NCBI RefSeq assembly: GCF_003287895.1
Contig: NZ_CP030280.1
Span: 1,867,501-1,931,500 of the forward strand
Length of the DNA stretch: 64,000 nucleotides
Reading direction: 5' to 3'
From: Blautia argi
Lineage (GTDB): Bacteria > Bacillota > Clostridia > Lachnospirales > Lachnospiraceae
How positions within the stretch are numbered: the first letter of the stretch is position 1; every line of letters begins with the position of its first letter. Position numbers and translations under genes: made by a program. This document shows, one piece after another, positions 53,146 through 63,603 of this stretch. Below the pieces are notes generated by a model. That model had not been told where the DNA came from and searched no databases. It saw only the letters and a list, made by a program, of their open reading frames with translations.

Positions 53146-55734
53146 CTATAAATATTCCTCAATAAACCGGTCAAATTCTTCCATGGACATCAGAACCTTT
53201 CTTGGCTTTGTTCCTTCCTCTTCGCCTACAACCCCAGCCTCACACAACTGATCCATAATTCTGGCTGCACGATTAAAGCCAATTTTAAACATTCTTTGCA
53301 ACATACCAATGGACGCCTTTTCCTTCTCAATAATAAATTTTCCAGCGTCCTTAAAATATGCGTCCCGTTCATTAGCGCTGTCGCTTCCTGCTGCAGATGC
53401 AGTCGCTTCCTTCACTGCCTCGATTTTCTCTTGAATTTCCTGACTATAGGCGGCACATGGATTCTTGCTGGCAAGAAATTCAACCACTGCACCAACTTCC
53501 TGGTCGCTGACAAAAGCCCCCTGTACTCTGGCAGGCTTTTGATACCCTTGGGGATAAAAAAGCATATCTCCCTTTCCCAGAAGCTTCTCTGCTCCGTTCA
53601 TATCCAGAATCGTTCTGGAATCTACACCAGAGGACACGGAAAAGGCAATTCTGGATGGCATATTTGCTTTAATAAGCCCTGTAATAACATTGACCGAAGG
53701 CCTCTGAGTCGCAATAATCAAATGAATACCTGCAGCTCTTGCAAGCTGTGCCAGACGGCAGATAGAATCCTCCACCTCTCCAGGAGCGACCATCATTAAA
53801 TCTGCAAGTTCGTCTACAATAATCACAATCTGAGGCAGCTTTGCAGGCTTTTTATCCTCTTCTATATCTGTAAGGGCATCAATTTTTGCATTATACCCTT
53901 TGATATCCCGCACATTATACTGAGCAAATTTATTATAACGCTCTGTCATTTCCGCCACTGCCCAGTTCAACGCCCCTGCTGCCTTTTTCGGGTCTGTGAC
54001 AACCGGAATAAACAAATGGGGAATACCGTTGTATACACTGAGCTCTACTACTTTTGGATCAATCATAATCAGCTTGACCTCTTCCGGGGAAGCCTTATAA
54101 AGAATACTCATGATCAGGGTGTTAATACATACTGACTTACCGGAGCCTGTAGCGCCCGCAATCAAAAGGTGAGGCATTTTCCCAATATCTGCAATCACCG
54201 GCTTCCCGGCAATATCCTTTCCTGCTGCAAAGGCAAGTCTGGACTCGCTGTTTTTAAAGGCTTCTGACTGAATCAACTCACGTAGCATTACAGTGCTGTT
54301 GTTGGCATTTGGCACCTCAATTCCTACGGCTGCTTTTCCCGGAATCGGTGCTTCAATACGAATATCTGTGGCAGCCAGATTCAGCTTGATGTCATCAGTC
54401 AGACTGACAATTTTGCTCACCTTTACTCCCTGCTCCGGCTGCAGCTCATATCTGGTAACTGTAGGGCCGCAGCTCACATTGGTTACCGTCACGTTTACAC
54501 CAAAGTTATGCAGCGTTTCCTGCAGCTTTCTTGCTGTTTCCCGAAGATGGGCATCAGAATCTCCGCTGCTCTTTGTTCCCTTTTTCAAAAGGGAAACAGG
54601 AGGAAAAACGTACTCTTTTTTCTCCTGCACTTCTTTTGCCGCAATCTCGCTTTTCACTGCGTCCACACCTTGTTGGATTTCTTCTTTTGAGGAACGAGGA
54701 TTTCTGCTGTGGCTGCTCTCCTGTTGAACTTTTTTACTCTTTTTTTCATTCTGAGTTTCCGCAGATACCGCTGCTTCTGATTCCTTTTCTGTTTCTTCCC
54801 CCAGAGCCTCTATTTCATCTATATCCTGCACCAGATGTTCCCCTCTGTGAATAGGGAATGCCTTTTCCGGTACAAAAGGATCCTCTATAGACTCTTCCTG
54901 TGCAGCCTCCTCCTTTGGAGGCTCTGCAGTAAAGAAGGAAGCCACTCTTCTTCCCTGTTTTCTATCAGCCTTCTGCTCTTCTATCTGTGCTTTCTCATTC
55001 CCGTCCTCCTGCTTTAAGCTTCGCTCCCGGCGGCGGGAATGACGCTCCTCCATAAGCGCTGCCTCCTCGGCCTCTTCTCTTCGGACTCTGGCTACCTCCA
55101 GTCTGTGCGCCCGGCTCTTTGCTGCTGAATGGTAAATCCACCTGCTGCATTTGCGAAGCATATCAAACATAGACTTCTGAGTAATTAGCACCAGGGAAAT
55201 CATAATAGCTGTAATAGAAATGGCATATGCCCCCACAGTACCAAAAGCCCTGATACAGAGTCTACACAAAAGACCGCCTAACAGGCCGCCCCCTGTCTTG
55301 TATTCTGCTGAAACCTGATAATAGGTAAAAACAGTTTCCTCATACATAGCTCCCTCGGTTAAAAGCTGCATAAACATACACATGGCAATAAACAGCAACA
55401 AAAAGCCAGCCATTTTCCGATAAGCTCGGGGGTTTCTGCTGTTTGAAATCACAAATGCCACTCCAAGAAACAAAAAAACAGGAAGAGGATAGCAGACCAA
55501 TCCCACCAAACCGAAAAAGAAGCTGCTGATAGCATTTCCCACTGCACCGCCTATGCCAAAATTACTTACCAGCAGCACAATGGACACAGCCAGCACAATC
55601 CACAGAGTAATTTCCGCTTCCACAGAACTGCCCGTATGTTCTGCCGCTGCCTTTTTTGCTTTTGTCTGCACATTCTTTTTTCTGCCTGTAGAAGATCTTC
55701 TGCTCCCTGTATTTCCCTTTTTCGCTGCCGCCAT
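53146..55734 (-). CDS. ftsK: FtsK/SpoIIIE DNA translocase
   Basis: 862 aa. Four N-terminal membrane helices, a charged linker (about residues 230-400), then the motor: alpha domain [17 protein letters not shown], Walker [13 protein letters not shown], Walker [14 protein letters not shown] and the C-terminal gamma winged helix ([20 protein letters not shown]) that reads KOPS-like sites. It pumps DNA at division or into the forespore; FtsK and SpoIIIE cannot be told apart by sequence alone here. SD AGGGGAG. Confidence 0.95.
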   Translation of the reverse strand: MAAAKKGNTGSRRSSTGRKKNVQTKAKKAAAEHTGSSVEAEITLWIVLAVSIVLLVSNFGIGGAVGNAISSFFFGLVGLVCYPLPVFLFLGVAFVISNSRNPRAYRKMAGFLLLFIAMCMFMQLLTEGAMYEETVFTYYQVSAEYKTGGGLLGGLLCRLCIRAFGTVGAYAISITAIMISLVLITQKSMFDMLRKCSRWIYHSAAKSRAHRLEVARVRREEAEEAALMEERHSRRRERSLKQEDGNEKAQIEEQKADRKQGRRVASFFTAEPPKEEAAQEESIEDPFVPEKAFPIHRGEHLVQDIDEIEALGEETEKESEAAVSAETQNEKKSKKVQQESSHSRNPRSSKEEIQQGVDAVKSEIAAKEVQEKKEYVFPPVSLLKKGTKSSGDSDAHLRETARKLQETLHNFGVNVTVTNVSCGPTVTRYELQPEQGVKVSKIVSLTDDIKLNLAATDIRIEAPIPGKAAVGIEVPNANNSTVMLRELIQSEAFKNSESRLAFAAGKDIAGKPVIADIGKMPHLLIAGATGSGKSVCINTLIMSILYKASPEEVKLIMIDPKVVELSVYNGIPHLFIPVVTDPKKAAGALNWAVAEMTERYNKFAQYNVRDIKGYNAKIDALTDIEEDKKPAKLPQIVIIVDELADLMMVAPGEVEDSICRLAQLARAAGIHLIIATQRPSVNVITGLIKANMPSRIAFSVSSGVDSRTILDMNGAEKLLGKGDMLFYPQGYQKPARVQGAFVSDQEVGAVVEFLASKNPCAAYSQEIQEKIEAVKEATASAAGSDSANERDAYFKDAGKFIIEKEKASIGMLQRMFKIGFNRAARIMDQLCEAGVVGEEEGTKPRKVLMSMEEFDRFIEEYL

Positions 55735-55753
55735 ATTTTTATTCTCCCCTTAT

Positions 55754-56626
55754 TTATAATACAAAATTACAGATTGCTGCTACAGTGCCAATCAAAAAGC
55801 AATACACAGCAAAGAAAATAAACTTTCTGCGTTTTAACATTCTGAGCATAATCTGAATACTGAAATAGCCCACAAACCCAGCCACTGCTGCACCTACTAT
55901 GTAAACACCAAAGGTTTCCAAAGAAAGCTTTAAGCCCGAAACCTGGATAAGCTCCCAGACAGCCGCCCCTAAAATAGAGGGAACTGCTGCCAGAAACGCA
56001 TACTTCATTGCAAATTTTTTATTAAAGCCGCACATCAGACAGACTGCAAGGGTAATTCCCAGACGGGAAATTCCCGGAAAAACTGCAATCCCCTGAAAAA
56101 CCCCGATAAGAAGCGCCGTTTTGTAGCTGACATCTTTTGGAATCTTCTTCCCTGCAGGAAAAAAATCAATAATCAGCAAAAATACGCCTGTAATAAACAA
56201 TCCTATAGCAGGCGCCAGAAGATTACTCTCTGCCTGCAAAACCAGATTGCTTAGAAATACCCCTTCCAGGGCAGTGGGAATTGTGGACACCAAAAGCAGA
56301 AGCAAAAGTCTTCTGTAGTTATTGGAAACCAGTTTTCTGTAACGAATGGCCTCCTGTTCATGCCGGTTTTTAAAATAGACACGGATATTCTCCCAAAAGT
56401 CATATACCAGCTTACAGCCTTCCAGCAGTAATTTTTTTAAATCCCGGCGAAAGGCAGCAAATACTGCCACAAGGGTTCCCACATGCAAAAGTACAGAAAA
56501 TAACAGTCCTGTTTCTTTGATTTGCAGCAGATTCTTCAGTATCGCCAGATGACCTGAGCTGCTCACAGGAAGAAACTCTGTCAGTCCCTGTACCAGCCCA
56601 AGCAGCAATGCATCTATTATTGACAT
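55754..56626 (-). CDS. uppP: Undecaprenyl-diphosphatase (UppP/BacA)
   Basis: 290 aa, eight or so membrane helices. LVQGLTEFLPVSSSGHLAI and FPGISRLGITLAVCLMCG are the active-site blocks. It recycles undecaprenyl pyrophosphate for wall synthesis and confers bacitracin tolerance. Lies 20 nt upstream of ftsK. SD GAGG. Confidence 0.96.
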   Translation of the reverse strand: MSIIDALLLGLVQGLTEFLPVSSSGHLAILKNLLQIKETGLLFSVLLHVGTLVAVFAAFRRDLKKLLLEGCKLVYDFWENIRVYFKNRHEQEAIRYRKLVSNNYRRLLLLLLVSTIPTALEGVFLSNLVLQAESNLLAPAIGLFITGVFLLIIDFFPAGKKIPKDVSYKTALLIGVFQGIAVFPGISRLGITLAVCLMCGFNKKFAMKYAFLAAVPSILGAAVWELIQVSGLKLSLETFGVYIVGAAVAGFVGYFSIQIMLRMLKRRKFIFFAVYCFLIGTVAAICNFVL

Positions 56627-56684
56627 GATTTTAACCTCTTTATTCGTCTTTCGTAAGTTATCTTTTTATCAAATGTTTATTTTA

Positions 56685-57383
56685 TCATAAATTTTGCCTG
56701 TTTTCAATCATTTCATAAAGCTTCTCAAGAGCTTCTTTAATCCCTCCGGTTTCATCAATCAGTCCTTCCTGCACTGCCTCTTCTCCTTCCAGCATGGTTC
56801 CCACATCTTTTACAAGCTGAGAGGTATCCAGCATCAATTCTTCAATTCGCTCCTGCTTCATACGGGAATGAGAAGCAATAAATCCGGTAATACGGTCCTG
56901 GATTTTCTCCATATTCCGATAGCTCTGCATAACCCCGATAAACATACCATTGCTGCGTACCGGGTGAATAACCATAGTTGCACTTGGTACAATAAAGGAA
57001 TAGTCCGCAGAAACCGCCATGGGTACTCCAATAGAATGGCCTTCCCCCAGAACCAGGGATACCGTAGGTTTGCTCAAGGAAGCTATCATCTCCGCAATGG
57101 CAAGTCCAGCCTCCACATCGCCGCCCACGGTGTTTAAGAGAATCAAAAGCCCGTCTGTTTCTTTGCTGTCCTCAATCATGGCAAGTTTTGGCAGAACATG
57201 CTCATATTTCGTAGTTTTGCTGCTGTTTGGAAGGCACTCATGCCCTTCCACTTCTCCGATAATTGATAAAAGCTGAATGTGATACTGCTTCTGATTTTCC
57301 TCCAGCATCACCTCACCCAGCTCCTCAATCTCCTCGTTTTGCCTTTCCCTGGCTTCCAACTTTTCTTTTTTCTCCTCAGACAT
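56685..57383 (-). CDS. tepA: ClpP-like protease TepA
   Basis: 232 aa, ClpP/SppA-like. ILLNTVGGDVEAGLAIAEMI, then the serine in EGHSIGVPMAVSADY, and SATMVIHPVRSNGMFIG with the histidine. In Bacillus TepA supports protein translocation and sporulation. No signal peptide; presumably cytosolic. The SD is TGGAGGT and lies inside an 11-bp perfect hairpin (57387-57417), so translation may be reduced when that hairpin forms. Confidence 0.9.
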   Translation of the reverse strand: MSEEKKEKLEARERQNEEIEELGEVMLEENQKQYHIQLLSIIGEVEGHECLPNSSKTTKYEHVLPKLAMIEDSKETDGLLILLNTVGGDVEAGLAIAEMIASLSKPTVSLVLGEGHSIGVPMAVSADYSFIVPSATMVIHPVRSNGMFIGVMQSYRNMEKIQDRITGFIASHSRMKQERIEELMLDTSQLVKDVGTMLEGEEAVQEGLIDETGGIKEALEKLYEMIENRQNL

Positions 57384-57386
57384 AAA

Positions 57387-57417
57387 AATACCTCCAGTTT
57401 TCTTTTCTGGAGGTATT
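57387..57417 (-). terminator. Hairpin: yebC terminator that also covers the tepA SD
   Basis: Perfect 11-bp stem AATACCTCCAG / CTGGAGGTATT with a 9-nt A-rich loop, followed by TTT and ATG of tepA. On the minus strand it stands just after yebC and looks like an intrinsic terminator. The right arm is the tepA SD. Confidence 0.75.
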
Positions 57418-57436
57418 ATGTGTATCCTGTTTTATT

Positions 57437-58165
57437 TTATTCTTCCCAATTGTGCCATACATCAGTCACATCATCATCATCGTCCAGTAAATCCAGTGTC
57501 TTTTGCAGATTTTTAATATCCTGTTCGTCAGACAAGGTCACATAATTCTGAGGAATCATGGCAATCTGGGCTTCCATCATAGGAATTCCTTCTTTTTCAA
57601 GAGCTTCTCTTACTGCACTGAATTCGTCCGGGTCAGTCAAAACTTCAAAGCTGTCTTCCTCTTCTGCAAAATCCTCTGCACCTGCATCCAAAGCAATCAT
57701 CATCAAATCGTCTGCTTCCATTTCGCATTCTTCCTTGTCAATGATAATCTGTCCTTTTTTATCAAACATAAAGGATACAGAACCCGGTGTTCCAATGTTT
57801 CCGCTTCCCTTTGTAAAAGCGCTTCTTACATTCCCGGCTGTACGGTTTTTATTGTCTGTCAGTGTCTGTACAATGATTGCTACACCGCTTGGACCATAGC
57901 CCTCGTATGTAAGCACCTCAAAGTTATCTGCATTGGCATCTCCGGCAGCCTTTTTGATTCCTCTTTCAATGGTATCGTTTGGCATGTTATTTGCTTTTGC
58001 CTTTGCAATGACATCTCTTAATTTGCTGTTGTTCGCAGGATCCGGGCCGCCTTCTTTTACAGCAACCACGATTTCTCTTCCGATAACCGTAAAGATTTTA
58101 CCCTTTTTTGCATCATTTTTTTCTTTCTTATGTTTTATGTTTGCGAATTTTGAATGTCCTGACAT
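57437..58165 (-). CDS. yebC: YebC/PmpR family regulator
   Basis: 242 aa, full Yeb[43 protein letters not shown] and [14 protein letters not shown]. Recent work links YebC-type proteins to translation of poly-proline and to transcription control; the role here is not settled. The start overlaps the end of the CorC gene by 31 nt, so they are coupled. Confidence 0.96.
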   Translation of the reverse strand: MSGHSKFANIKHKKEKNDAKKGKIFTVIGREIVVAVKEGGPDPANNSKLRDVIAKAKANNMPNDTIERGIKKAAGDANADNFEVLTYEGYGPSGVAIIVQTLTDNKNRTAGNVRSAFTKGSGNIGTPGSVSFMFDKKGQIIIDKEECEMEADDLMMIALDAGAEDFAEEEDSFEVLTDPDEFSAVREALEKEGIPMMEAQIAMIPQNYVTLSDEQDIKNLQKTLDLLDDDDDVTDVWHNWEE

Positions 58166-59526
58166 TTCTCTTCTCCTTTTTCTCTTTCAGGCAGCTTTTC
58201 CACCCGAACTTTTTGTATTGTATTATTTTCTACCCCGAGGATAGTAAATAAATATCCGTTTGTTCTGATTTCCTTGTCCTCTGCCATATTGGGAACATGC
58301 CCCAGCAGAGAAGTCAGATATCCGTTTAAGGTATCAAATTCTTCTTCGTCAAAATCAGACTCCAGCACCTCGTCCACCTGCTCCAAAGGTGTACGTCCCT
58401 CCATAATCAGGGAATCGTCTGTCTGCACTTGAATAAAATGCTCTTCCTCATCATACTCGTCCAAAATATTTCCCACAATTTCCTCCAGAATATCCTCCAT
58501 AGTGACAATTCCGGAAGTCTGTCCGTATTCATCCACAACCACAACCATATGCATTTTTCTCGCCTGCATACGTTTGAACAAATCATTAATATTTCTGGTT
58601 TCGGGAATATAAACAGCTTCCCGCACCAGATTGGGAATACTGCTGATGGGCTGATTTTCATAATGTCCCAGAGTCACCTGCTTCATAGCGTCCTTTAAAT
58701 GCAAAATTCCCACAATGTTGTCAATGTCTTCCCTGTAAACCGGGTAGCGGGAATTGCTGTTTTCCAACATATACAAAAGCGCGTCCTTTAACAGCATGGT
58801 TTCCTCAATGGCATTGATGTTTTTCCGGTGGGTCATAATGTCCTGAGCCTCAGTTTCCGAAAATTCCATGATATTCTGAATCATTTCTGCTTCGCTTTCC
58901 TCAATAACCCCCTGTTCATGGGCATCATCAACCATGGAAATAATCTCCTCCTCTGTTACATCGTCCTCCTGCTTATGAGGATCCACGCCAAAGATTCTCA
59001 CCACCAGATTCGACAGTTTCATAATCAGAAAGGTCACAGGGGTAAACAGCGTCACCAGAAATTTTACCATTCCGGCTGTCCGGTACACCCATACGTCCGG
59101 CTTACTGTTAAACACCTTTTTGGCAGAAATTACACCAAAAGACAGCAAGATAATCAAAGAGAAGACCACGACCAGAATCAGCGCCGCATCTGCAAAAATC
59201 CAATCCGGCACTCCTTCTCCCAGAAATGCTTTCATTCCCTTTAACCCGCGATAAACATAGGGCGTAATGGAACGAATCGCCGTATAACCAGTAAGAATGC
59301 TCAAAAGTGTGGCAGTTGTCAGAATCGTGTTGACAATAGGGCTTGGATTCTCCATAATTTTTAAAATCCACTGCGCCTTTTTATCTCCCTCTTCTCTGGT
59401 ACGCTTCTCCAATTCACTTTCGCTGATTTTCTGTACGGCCGCGCCAAAGCCGTACATTATTCCGTTTACTATAATAAATAAAACAAAAACTGTAAGAGCC
59501 CATATAGGGCTGCTCCCGTCGTCCAT
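58135..59526 (-). CDS. CNNM/CorC-HlyC family transporter-like protein
   Basis: 463 aa from ATG 59526. Membrane domain DUF21 ([29 protein letters not shown]), two CBS domains ([17 protein letters not shown], and [21 protein letters not shown]) and a C-terminal CorC_HlyC domain ([19 protein letters not shown]). Members act in magnesium or cobalt transport. A longer start at 59601 is not used because a promoter (59592-59620) overlaps it. Confidence 0.85.
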   Translation of the reverse strand: MDDGSSPIWALTVFVLFIIVNGIMYGFGAAVQKISESELEKRTREEGDKKAQWILKIMENPSPIVNTILTTATLLSILTGYTAIRSITPYVYRGLKGMKAFLGEGVPDWIFADAALILVVVFSLIILLSFGVISAKKVFNSKPDVWVYRTAGMVKFLVTLFTPVTFLIMKLSNLVVRIFGVDPHKQEDDVTEEEIISMVDDAHEQGVIEESEAEMIQNIMEFSETEAQDIMTHRKNINAIEETMLLKDALLYMLENSNSRYPVYREDIDNIVGILHLKDAMKQVTLGHYENQPISSIPNLVREAVYIPETRNINDLFKRMQARKMHMVVVVDEYGQTSGIVTMEDILEEIVGNILDEYDEEEHFIQVQTDDSLIMEGRTPLEQVDEVLESDFDEEEFDTLNGYLTSLLGHVPNMAEDKEIRTNGYLFTILGVENNTIQKVRVEKLPEREKGEEKCQDIQNSQT

Positions 59527-59591
59527 AGACTTCTTTAATTCCTTCCTTCTTCTTCCGTTTTTTACGGTACTTCTGCTACCGTACCATGAAT

Positions 59592-59620
59592 AAAATACCA
59601 TTTTCCGTTTAGTTCGTCAA
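59592..59620 (-). promoter_or_regulatory. Promoter of the CorC-like gene
   Basis: TTGACG (59615-59620), 17 bp, TATTTT (59592-59597). It lies inside the longer reading frame, supporting the start at 59526. Confidence 0.6.
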
Positions 59621-59649
59621 GATTTCCGCACATAAAACCTGTTGTCCGA

Positions 59650-59997
59650 CTATGTAGGAAGTTCCAGGCTGATACAGAGGGCATGATTGACCTTCTGTAA
59701 AATTTCCGCATCCAGGTGGCACACCTTATCCTTTAACCGTCTTTTATCAATAGTCCGAAGCTGTTCCAGTAAAATAACAGAATCCTTGACAATTGCATAA
59801 GAGGCTGCATCAATTTCAATATGTGTGGGCAATTTTGCCTTGTTCATTCTCGACGTAATGGCTGCACAGATAACCGTAGGGCTGTGCTTGTTTCCAATAT
59901 CATTTTGTATAATCAGAACCGGTCTGATTCCCCCCTGCTCACTGCCTACCACAGGCCGCAGGTCTGCATAATAAATATCTCCTCGTTTGATAATCAC
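59650..59997 (-). CDS. mazF: MazF/EndoA-type mRNA interferase
   Basis: 115 aa from GTG 59997 (GGAG upstream): [60 protein letters not shown], and the end [13 protein letters not shown]. These cover the PemK/MazF fold including the conserved Arg and Thr region. It follows alr directly (84 nt). Between alr and it I find no gene for an EndoAI-type antitoxin. The frame could extend to 60039. Confidence 0.9.
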   Translation of the reverse strand: MIIKRGDIYYADLRPVVGSEQGGIRPVLIIQNDIGNKHSPTVICAAITSRMNKAKLPTHIEIDAASYAIVKDSVILLEQLRTIDKRRLKDKVCHLDAEILQKVNHALCISLELPT

Positions 59998-60080
59998 ACA
60001 CTTCACACTCCGATTTGTTTTCTCATATCTGCTTATCATTCTTCCCAGTTTCTGTGTGTGTATTCATGTATTATCCAAAC

Positions 60081-61229
60081 TTATTCCCGTACTTGTCCGT
60101 GTTTGTAATAAACCCTTGGAACCCGCTTGCTGATACAGCAGGCAAACTCATAGTTAAATCTGCCGGAAAGCTCTCCCAGCTCCTCCATGGTAATACAGTC
60201 CTCCCCGTCTTTTCCGAGAAGTGTCACCTCGTCAAGCTCTCTCGCTTCGGGAATTCCTGTCACATCTACCATAAACTGATCCATACAGACCCTGCCTAAA
60301 ATCGCAGCTCTTTTTCCATGAATAAGTACGCTTCCTTTGTTGGAAAGCCCTCTGGCATACCCATCTGCATATCCCACGGGAATGGTGGCAACTCTAGTTG
60401 ATCTGGTAGTGGTAAAGGTACCGCCATAGCTGATTTCTACACCTGGCTCCACGGTTTTTATATAGGCAATGTGGCTTTTCAGCTCCATCACTGCTTTTAA
60501 GGGAACCGGTTCTTTTTCCATCTCCTCAGAGGGATACATGCCGTAAAGAATTACCCCTGCCCGCACAGCGTCCATGTTGGCCTCAGGCATACGGATAATC
60601 CCTGCGCTGTTGGAGCAATGCTTAATGGGAAAAGTCACCCCTGCCGCCTCGAGTCCTTTGAGAAACGCAGTAAACCGTTCAAACTGGCGACTTGCAGGAT
60701 CCAGCTCTGTTTCGTCTGCTCTTGCAAAATGGGTGAAGATTCCCTCTGCCTCAAGTCCCGGCAAACGACAAATCTCCAGAATCTCGGGAATGTCTGTTTC
60801 CGGATTCCGATACCCGATTCTGGTCATTCCCGTATCAATTTTTATATGTATTTTCAGAGTCTTTCCTGCCCTTTTTGCTGCCTCAGACAGCTTTTTTGCC
60901 ATAGAAATTTTAAAAACTGTAGGGCGAAAATCCTCCCGCACAATCCTGTCATAATCCTCTTCATAGGTATATCCCAAAATCAAGATAGGCTTCTGAATCC
61001 CTGCGTTTCTAAGTTCCATGCCCTCTTCCACAGTGGCAACCGCAATCCCCCAGATGTAGGGATAGGCTTCAATTTCTTTTGCCAGAGGCACTGCACCATG
61101 TCCGTAGCCATCTGCCTTTAAGACCGCGATGATCTGCGTGTCTTTTTTCAGGTTTTTCCTCATGCTGTTCAGATTATATGCAATGGCGTCCAAATCAATA
61201 TTCGCCTGGATTCTTTTTTGTGTCCTCAT
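60081..61229 (-). CDS. alr: Alanine racemase
   Basis: 382 aa PLP enzyme giving D-alanine for the wall. AVLKADGYGHGA carries the PLP lysine, MTRIGYR and SYGGTFTT follow, and the second active-site tyrosine is in AGVILYGMYPS-to-VSYGG region. RVCMDQFMVDVT is the family's C-terminal block. Gene order alr-mazF is the one seen in many Firmicutes. Starts 19 nt after nnr. Confidence 0.95.
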   Translation of the reverse strand: MRTQKRIQANIDLDAIAYNLNSMRKNLKKDTQIIAVLKADGYGHGAVPLAKEIEAYPYIWGIAVATVEEGMELRNAGIQKPILILGYTYEEDYDRIVREDFRPTVFKISMAKKLSEAAKRAGKTLKIHIKIDTGMTRIGYRNPETDIPEILEICRLPGLEAEGIFTHFARADETELDPASRQFERFTAFLKGLEAAGVTFPIKHCSNSAGIIRMPEANMDAVRAGVILYGMYPSEEMEKEPVPLKAVMELKSHIAYIKTVEPGVEISYGGTFTTTRSTRVATIPVGYADGYARGLSNKGSVLIHGKRAAILGRVCMDQFMVDVTGIPEARELDEVTLLGKDGEDCITMEELGELSGRFNYEFACCISKRVPRVYYKHGQVRE

Positions 61230-61247
61230 GCTTTTCCTTCTTTCTTG

Positions 61248-62726
61248 TTAAAGTTCCTTTAGAATTTCTCCTGCCGCATCAATCAGATCTCCTGCCAGCA
61301 TGGCTGCTCTCCCTTTTTTGGAGGCTGCCAGATCCCCGGCCCTTGCGTGAAGATAAACGCCTGTGCAGGCTGCCTGAAAAGGCAAAAGTCCCTGAGCCAA
61401 AAGACCCAGAATCAGTCCGGTAAGTACATCGCCGCTTCCTGCTGTCGCCATACCGTCGTTTCCGCAAAGATTGATGCAGGTTTTGCCCTCTTTGCTGCTT
61501 ATCAGGGTTCTGGCATCCTTGCATACCAGTATGACCCCCAGCTCTTCTGCTGTTTTTTCTGTTATCTCTATGGGATTTTCCTTCCACCGGGCTATGGAAA
61601 TACCGGTAAGCGCTGCAAATTCTCCCAGATGCGGGGTAAGGATTACCGGCCCCTTGCAGGCTCTTAGCAGTGCTTCCTTCCCCTTTAAAAGCCGCAGCCC
61701 GTCTGCATCAATGACAAGGGGCTTTTTTACAAGCTTTAAAAGCAGTTCCAGCAGCCTTTCGGACAGATGCGAGATTCCAATCCCCGGCCCAATGCCTATG
61801 ACATCTGCCCAGTCCAAATTTTCTCTCACCAGTTCCTCAAGGGCGGTTTCCTCGTCGTAGACAGCCAGCATGGCTTCTGGAAAGCAGGCAAACATTTCCC
61901 GGTTTTCTTTCGGTGTGGCAATCTTCAGCATACCTGCACCACTTCGCAAAACAGCCTGTCCGCTCAAATATGCCGCTCCGAAGATTTCCCTGCTTCCTGC
62001 TACCAGAAAAACCTTTCCAAAGCTGCCCTTATTCCCGTCCGGCTTTCTTACAAGCGTCTTCAGTTCTTCCCTGGTACAGGCAAAAAGTCCGCTTCCAAAG
62101 GAGGGGGGCATTAAAATCCCCACATCTGCACTTATAAGCTTTCCTGCATAAGCTGCACCGGGATACAGACAAAGCCCTGCCTTTTTGTACCCAAAGGTAA
62201 CGGTAAGATCTGCCCTTACGGCACAACCCAAAACTGCCCCTGTCCCAGCATGGATACCGGAAGGAATATCCACTGCTACAATTTTCCCCTGAAAATGTTC
62301 CAGACTTTCTATGGTTTCTCTGTAAGTTCCTTTTATCTCTCTGGAAAGTCCCACGCCAAACAGGGCGTCTACGATAGTAGTATATTCATGGACACAGAAA
62401 GTCTTGACAAAGGAAATCCCATAATTTCTGCCAATTTCTATCTGTTTTTCCATTTCTTTTGTAAAATGTTCCGGCTTTCCCAAAATACAGACATCTGTCT
62501 GATATCCCCCCAGGGTCAGAAGCCTGGCTATGACCACGCCGTCTGCTCCATTATTTCCGCTGCCACATAAAACCAGCACTTTAGAAAGTGGCAGCCCTTC
62601 TTTTTGCATGCTCCAAAAGACCTGCAGACCAGCCCGTTCCATCAGCACCAGGGACGGCATTTGCATCTGCTCTATGGTATAAACGTCCAACGCCTTCATC
62701 TGCTCTCCGGTTACAATCTGTTCCAT
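61248..62726 (-). CDS. nnr: Bifunctional NAD(P)H-hydrate epimerase/dehydratase
   Basis: 492 aa. N-terminal YjeF_N epimerase (VLVLCGSGNNGADGVVIARLL, then VDIPSGIHAGTG) and C-terminal carbohydrate-kinase-like dehydratase (AYLSGQAVLRSGAGMLKIATP, GIGPGIG, VILTPHLGEFAALTG and GNDGMATAGSGDVLTG). Repairs hydrated NAD(P)H. ATG 62726 (MEQIVTG) is chosen by family start; the longer frame to 62771 has no SD. Confidence 0.95.
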   Translation of the reverse strand: MEQIVTGEQMKALDVYTIEQMQMPSLVLMERAGLQVFWSMQKEGLPLSKVLVLCGSGNNGADGVVIARLLTLGGYQTDVCILGKPEHFTKEMEKQIEIGRNYGISFVKTFCVHEYTTIVDALFGVGLSREIKGTYRETIESLEHFQGKIVAVDIPSGIHAGTGAVLGCAVRADLTVTFGYKKAGLCLYPGAAYAGKLISADVGILMPPSFGSGLFACTREELKTLVRKPDGNKGSFGKVFLVAGSREIFGAAYLSGQAVLRSGAGMLKIATPKENREMFACFPEAMLAVYDEETALEELVRENLDWADVIGIGPGIGISHLSERLLELLLKLVKKPLVIDADGLRLLKGKEALLRACKGPVILTPHLGEFAALTGISIARWKENPIEITEKTAEELGVILVCKDARTLISSKEGKTCINLCGNDGMATAGSGDVLTGLILGLLAQGLLPFQAACTGVYLHARAGDLAASKKGRAAMLAGDLIDAAGEILKEL

Positions 62727-62789
62727 TTTTTCACCGCCTTTTCCGGGAAAGCGAAAAGGGAGCTGCCGCAACAGCCCCTTCCCGCATGT

Positions 62790-63437
62790 TTATTTCTTCT
62801 CATGTTCGTTTTCATAGCAATTCAAATTATAGGACAAACGCATCAGGCTCTCGGAAAGATGTACATTTTCCACAATCACATCCTTCGGCACGTCCAAATC
62901 CAGATGCGCAAAATTCCAAATAGCACGAATGCCGTTCTTTACCAACAGATCTGCTGTTTCTGCCGCATTATTTTTCGGCAGGGTCAAGGTGGCAATTTCC
63001 ACGTCCTGCTCCTTTAAAAACTGAGGAAGCTCGTCCATCATACGAATCTCGTTTCCTCTGATAGAAATCCCCTTCAGCACTGGATTCACATCAAAAATTC
63101 CTACAATCTTGAAGCCTCTTTTTTCAAACTTCACATAATTGGCAAGTGCCTGTCCCAGATTACCTGCACCTACAATAATCATGTGATGTGTTTTATCAAG
63201 TCCTAAAATTTTCCCGATTTCCTCATACAGATACGGAACATTATAACCATATCCCTGCTGCCCGAAGCCGCCAAAATTATTCAAATCCTGACGAATCTGA
63301 GATGCAGTTACCCGCATCTTTTCACTTAGCTCATTGGAGGATATTCGCTCTACGCCTTCTTCTATAAGTTCACCTAAATATCTGTAATATCGGGGTAGCC
63401 TTTTGATCACTGCCTTTGAAATGCACTTTTCCTCCAT
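62790..63437 (-). CDS. rex: Redox-sensing transcriptional repressor Rex
   Basis: 215 aa. N-terminal winged helix (AVIKRLPRYYRYLGELIEEG, ISSNELSEKMRVTASQIRQDLN) and a Rossmann domain (IVGAGNLGQALANY, VGIFDVNP). It senses NADH/NAD and represses fermentation genes. ATG 63437 follows AGGAGGG; the track-like extension to 63479 lies beyond the promoter -10. Its own promoter overlaps a Rex-like site. Confidence 0.96.
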   Translation of the reverse strand: MEEKCISKAVIKRLPRYYRYLGELIEEGVERISSNELSEKMRVTASQIRQDLNNFGGFGQQGYGYNVPYLYEEIGKILGLDKTHHMIIVGAGNLGQALANYVKFEKRGFKIVGIFDVNPVLKGISIRGNEIRMMDELPQFLKEQDVEIATLTLPKNNAAETADLLVKNGIRAIWNFAHLDLDVPKDVIVENVHLSESLMRLSYNLNCYENEHEKK

Positions 63438-63477
63438 GACGACCCTCCTGTATTTAAAATACACATTTCTACGTTTC

Positions 63478-63506
63478 ATTATAATGGATTGTTAAATTAA
63501 AGTCAA
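63478..63506 (-). promoter_or_regulatory. rex promoter with Rex-operator-like site
   Basis: TTGACT (63501-63506), 17 bp, TATAAT (63478-63483). An 18-bp site TTGACTTTAATTTAACAA (63489-63506) matches TTGTTAAnnnnTTAACAA at 10 of 14 positions, with one perfect half, and overlaps -35 and spacer: autorepression is plausible. Confidence 0.75.
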
Positions 63507-63525
63507 TTAATTTTCTTTTTCTGTG

Positions 63526-63553
63526 TTGTCAAATAAGAATTTTCCGCTATAAT
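63526..63553 (+). promoter_or_regulatory. Promoter of the ABC-F gene
   Basis: TTGTCA (63526-63531), 16 bp, TATAAT (63548-63553) on the plus strand, divergent from rex. Confidence 0.7.
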
Positions 63554-63603
63554 AAATAGGACAGCTTTTCAGGCTGTACGGAGTTTTAAAGGAGATTAGA
63601 ACC

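Noticed and set aside
58135..59601. Start of the CorC-like protein at 59601
   Set aside because: A good promoter overlaps the extra codons, and ATG 59526 begins closer to the first membrane helix.
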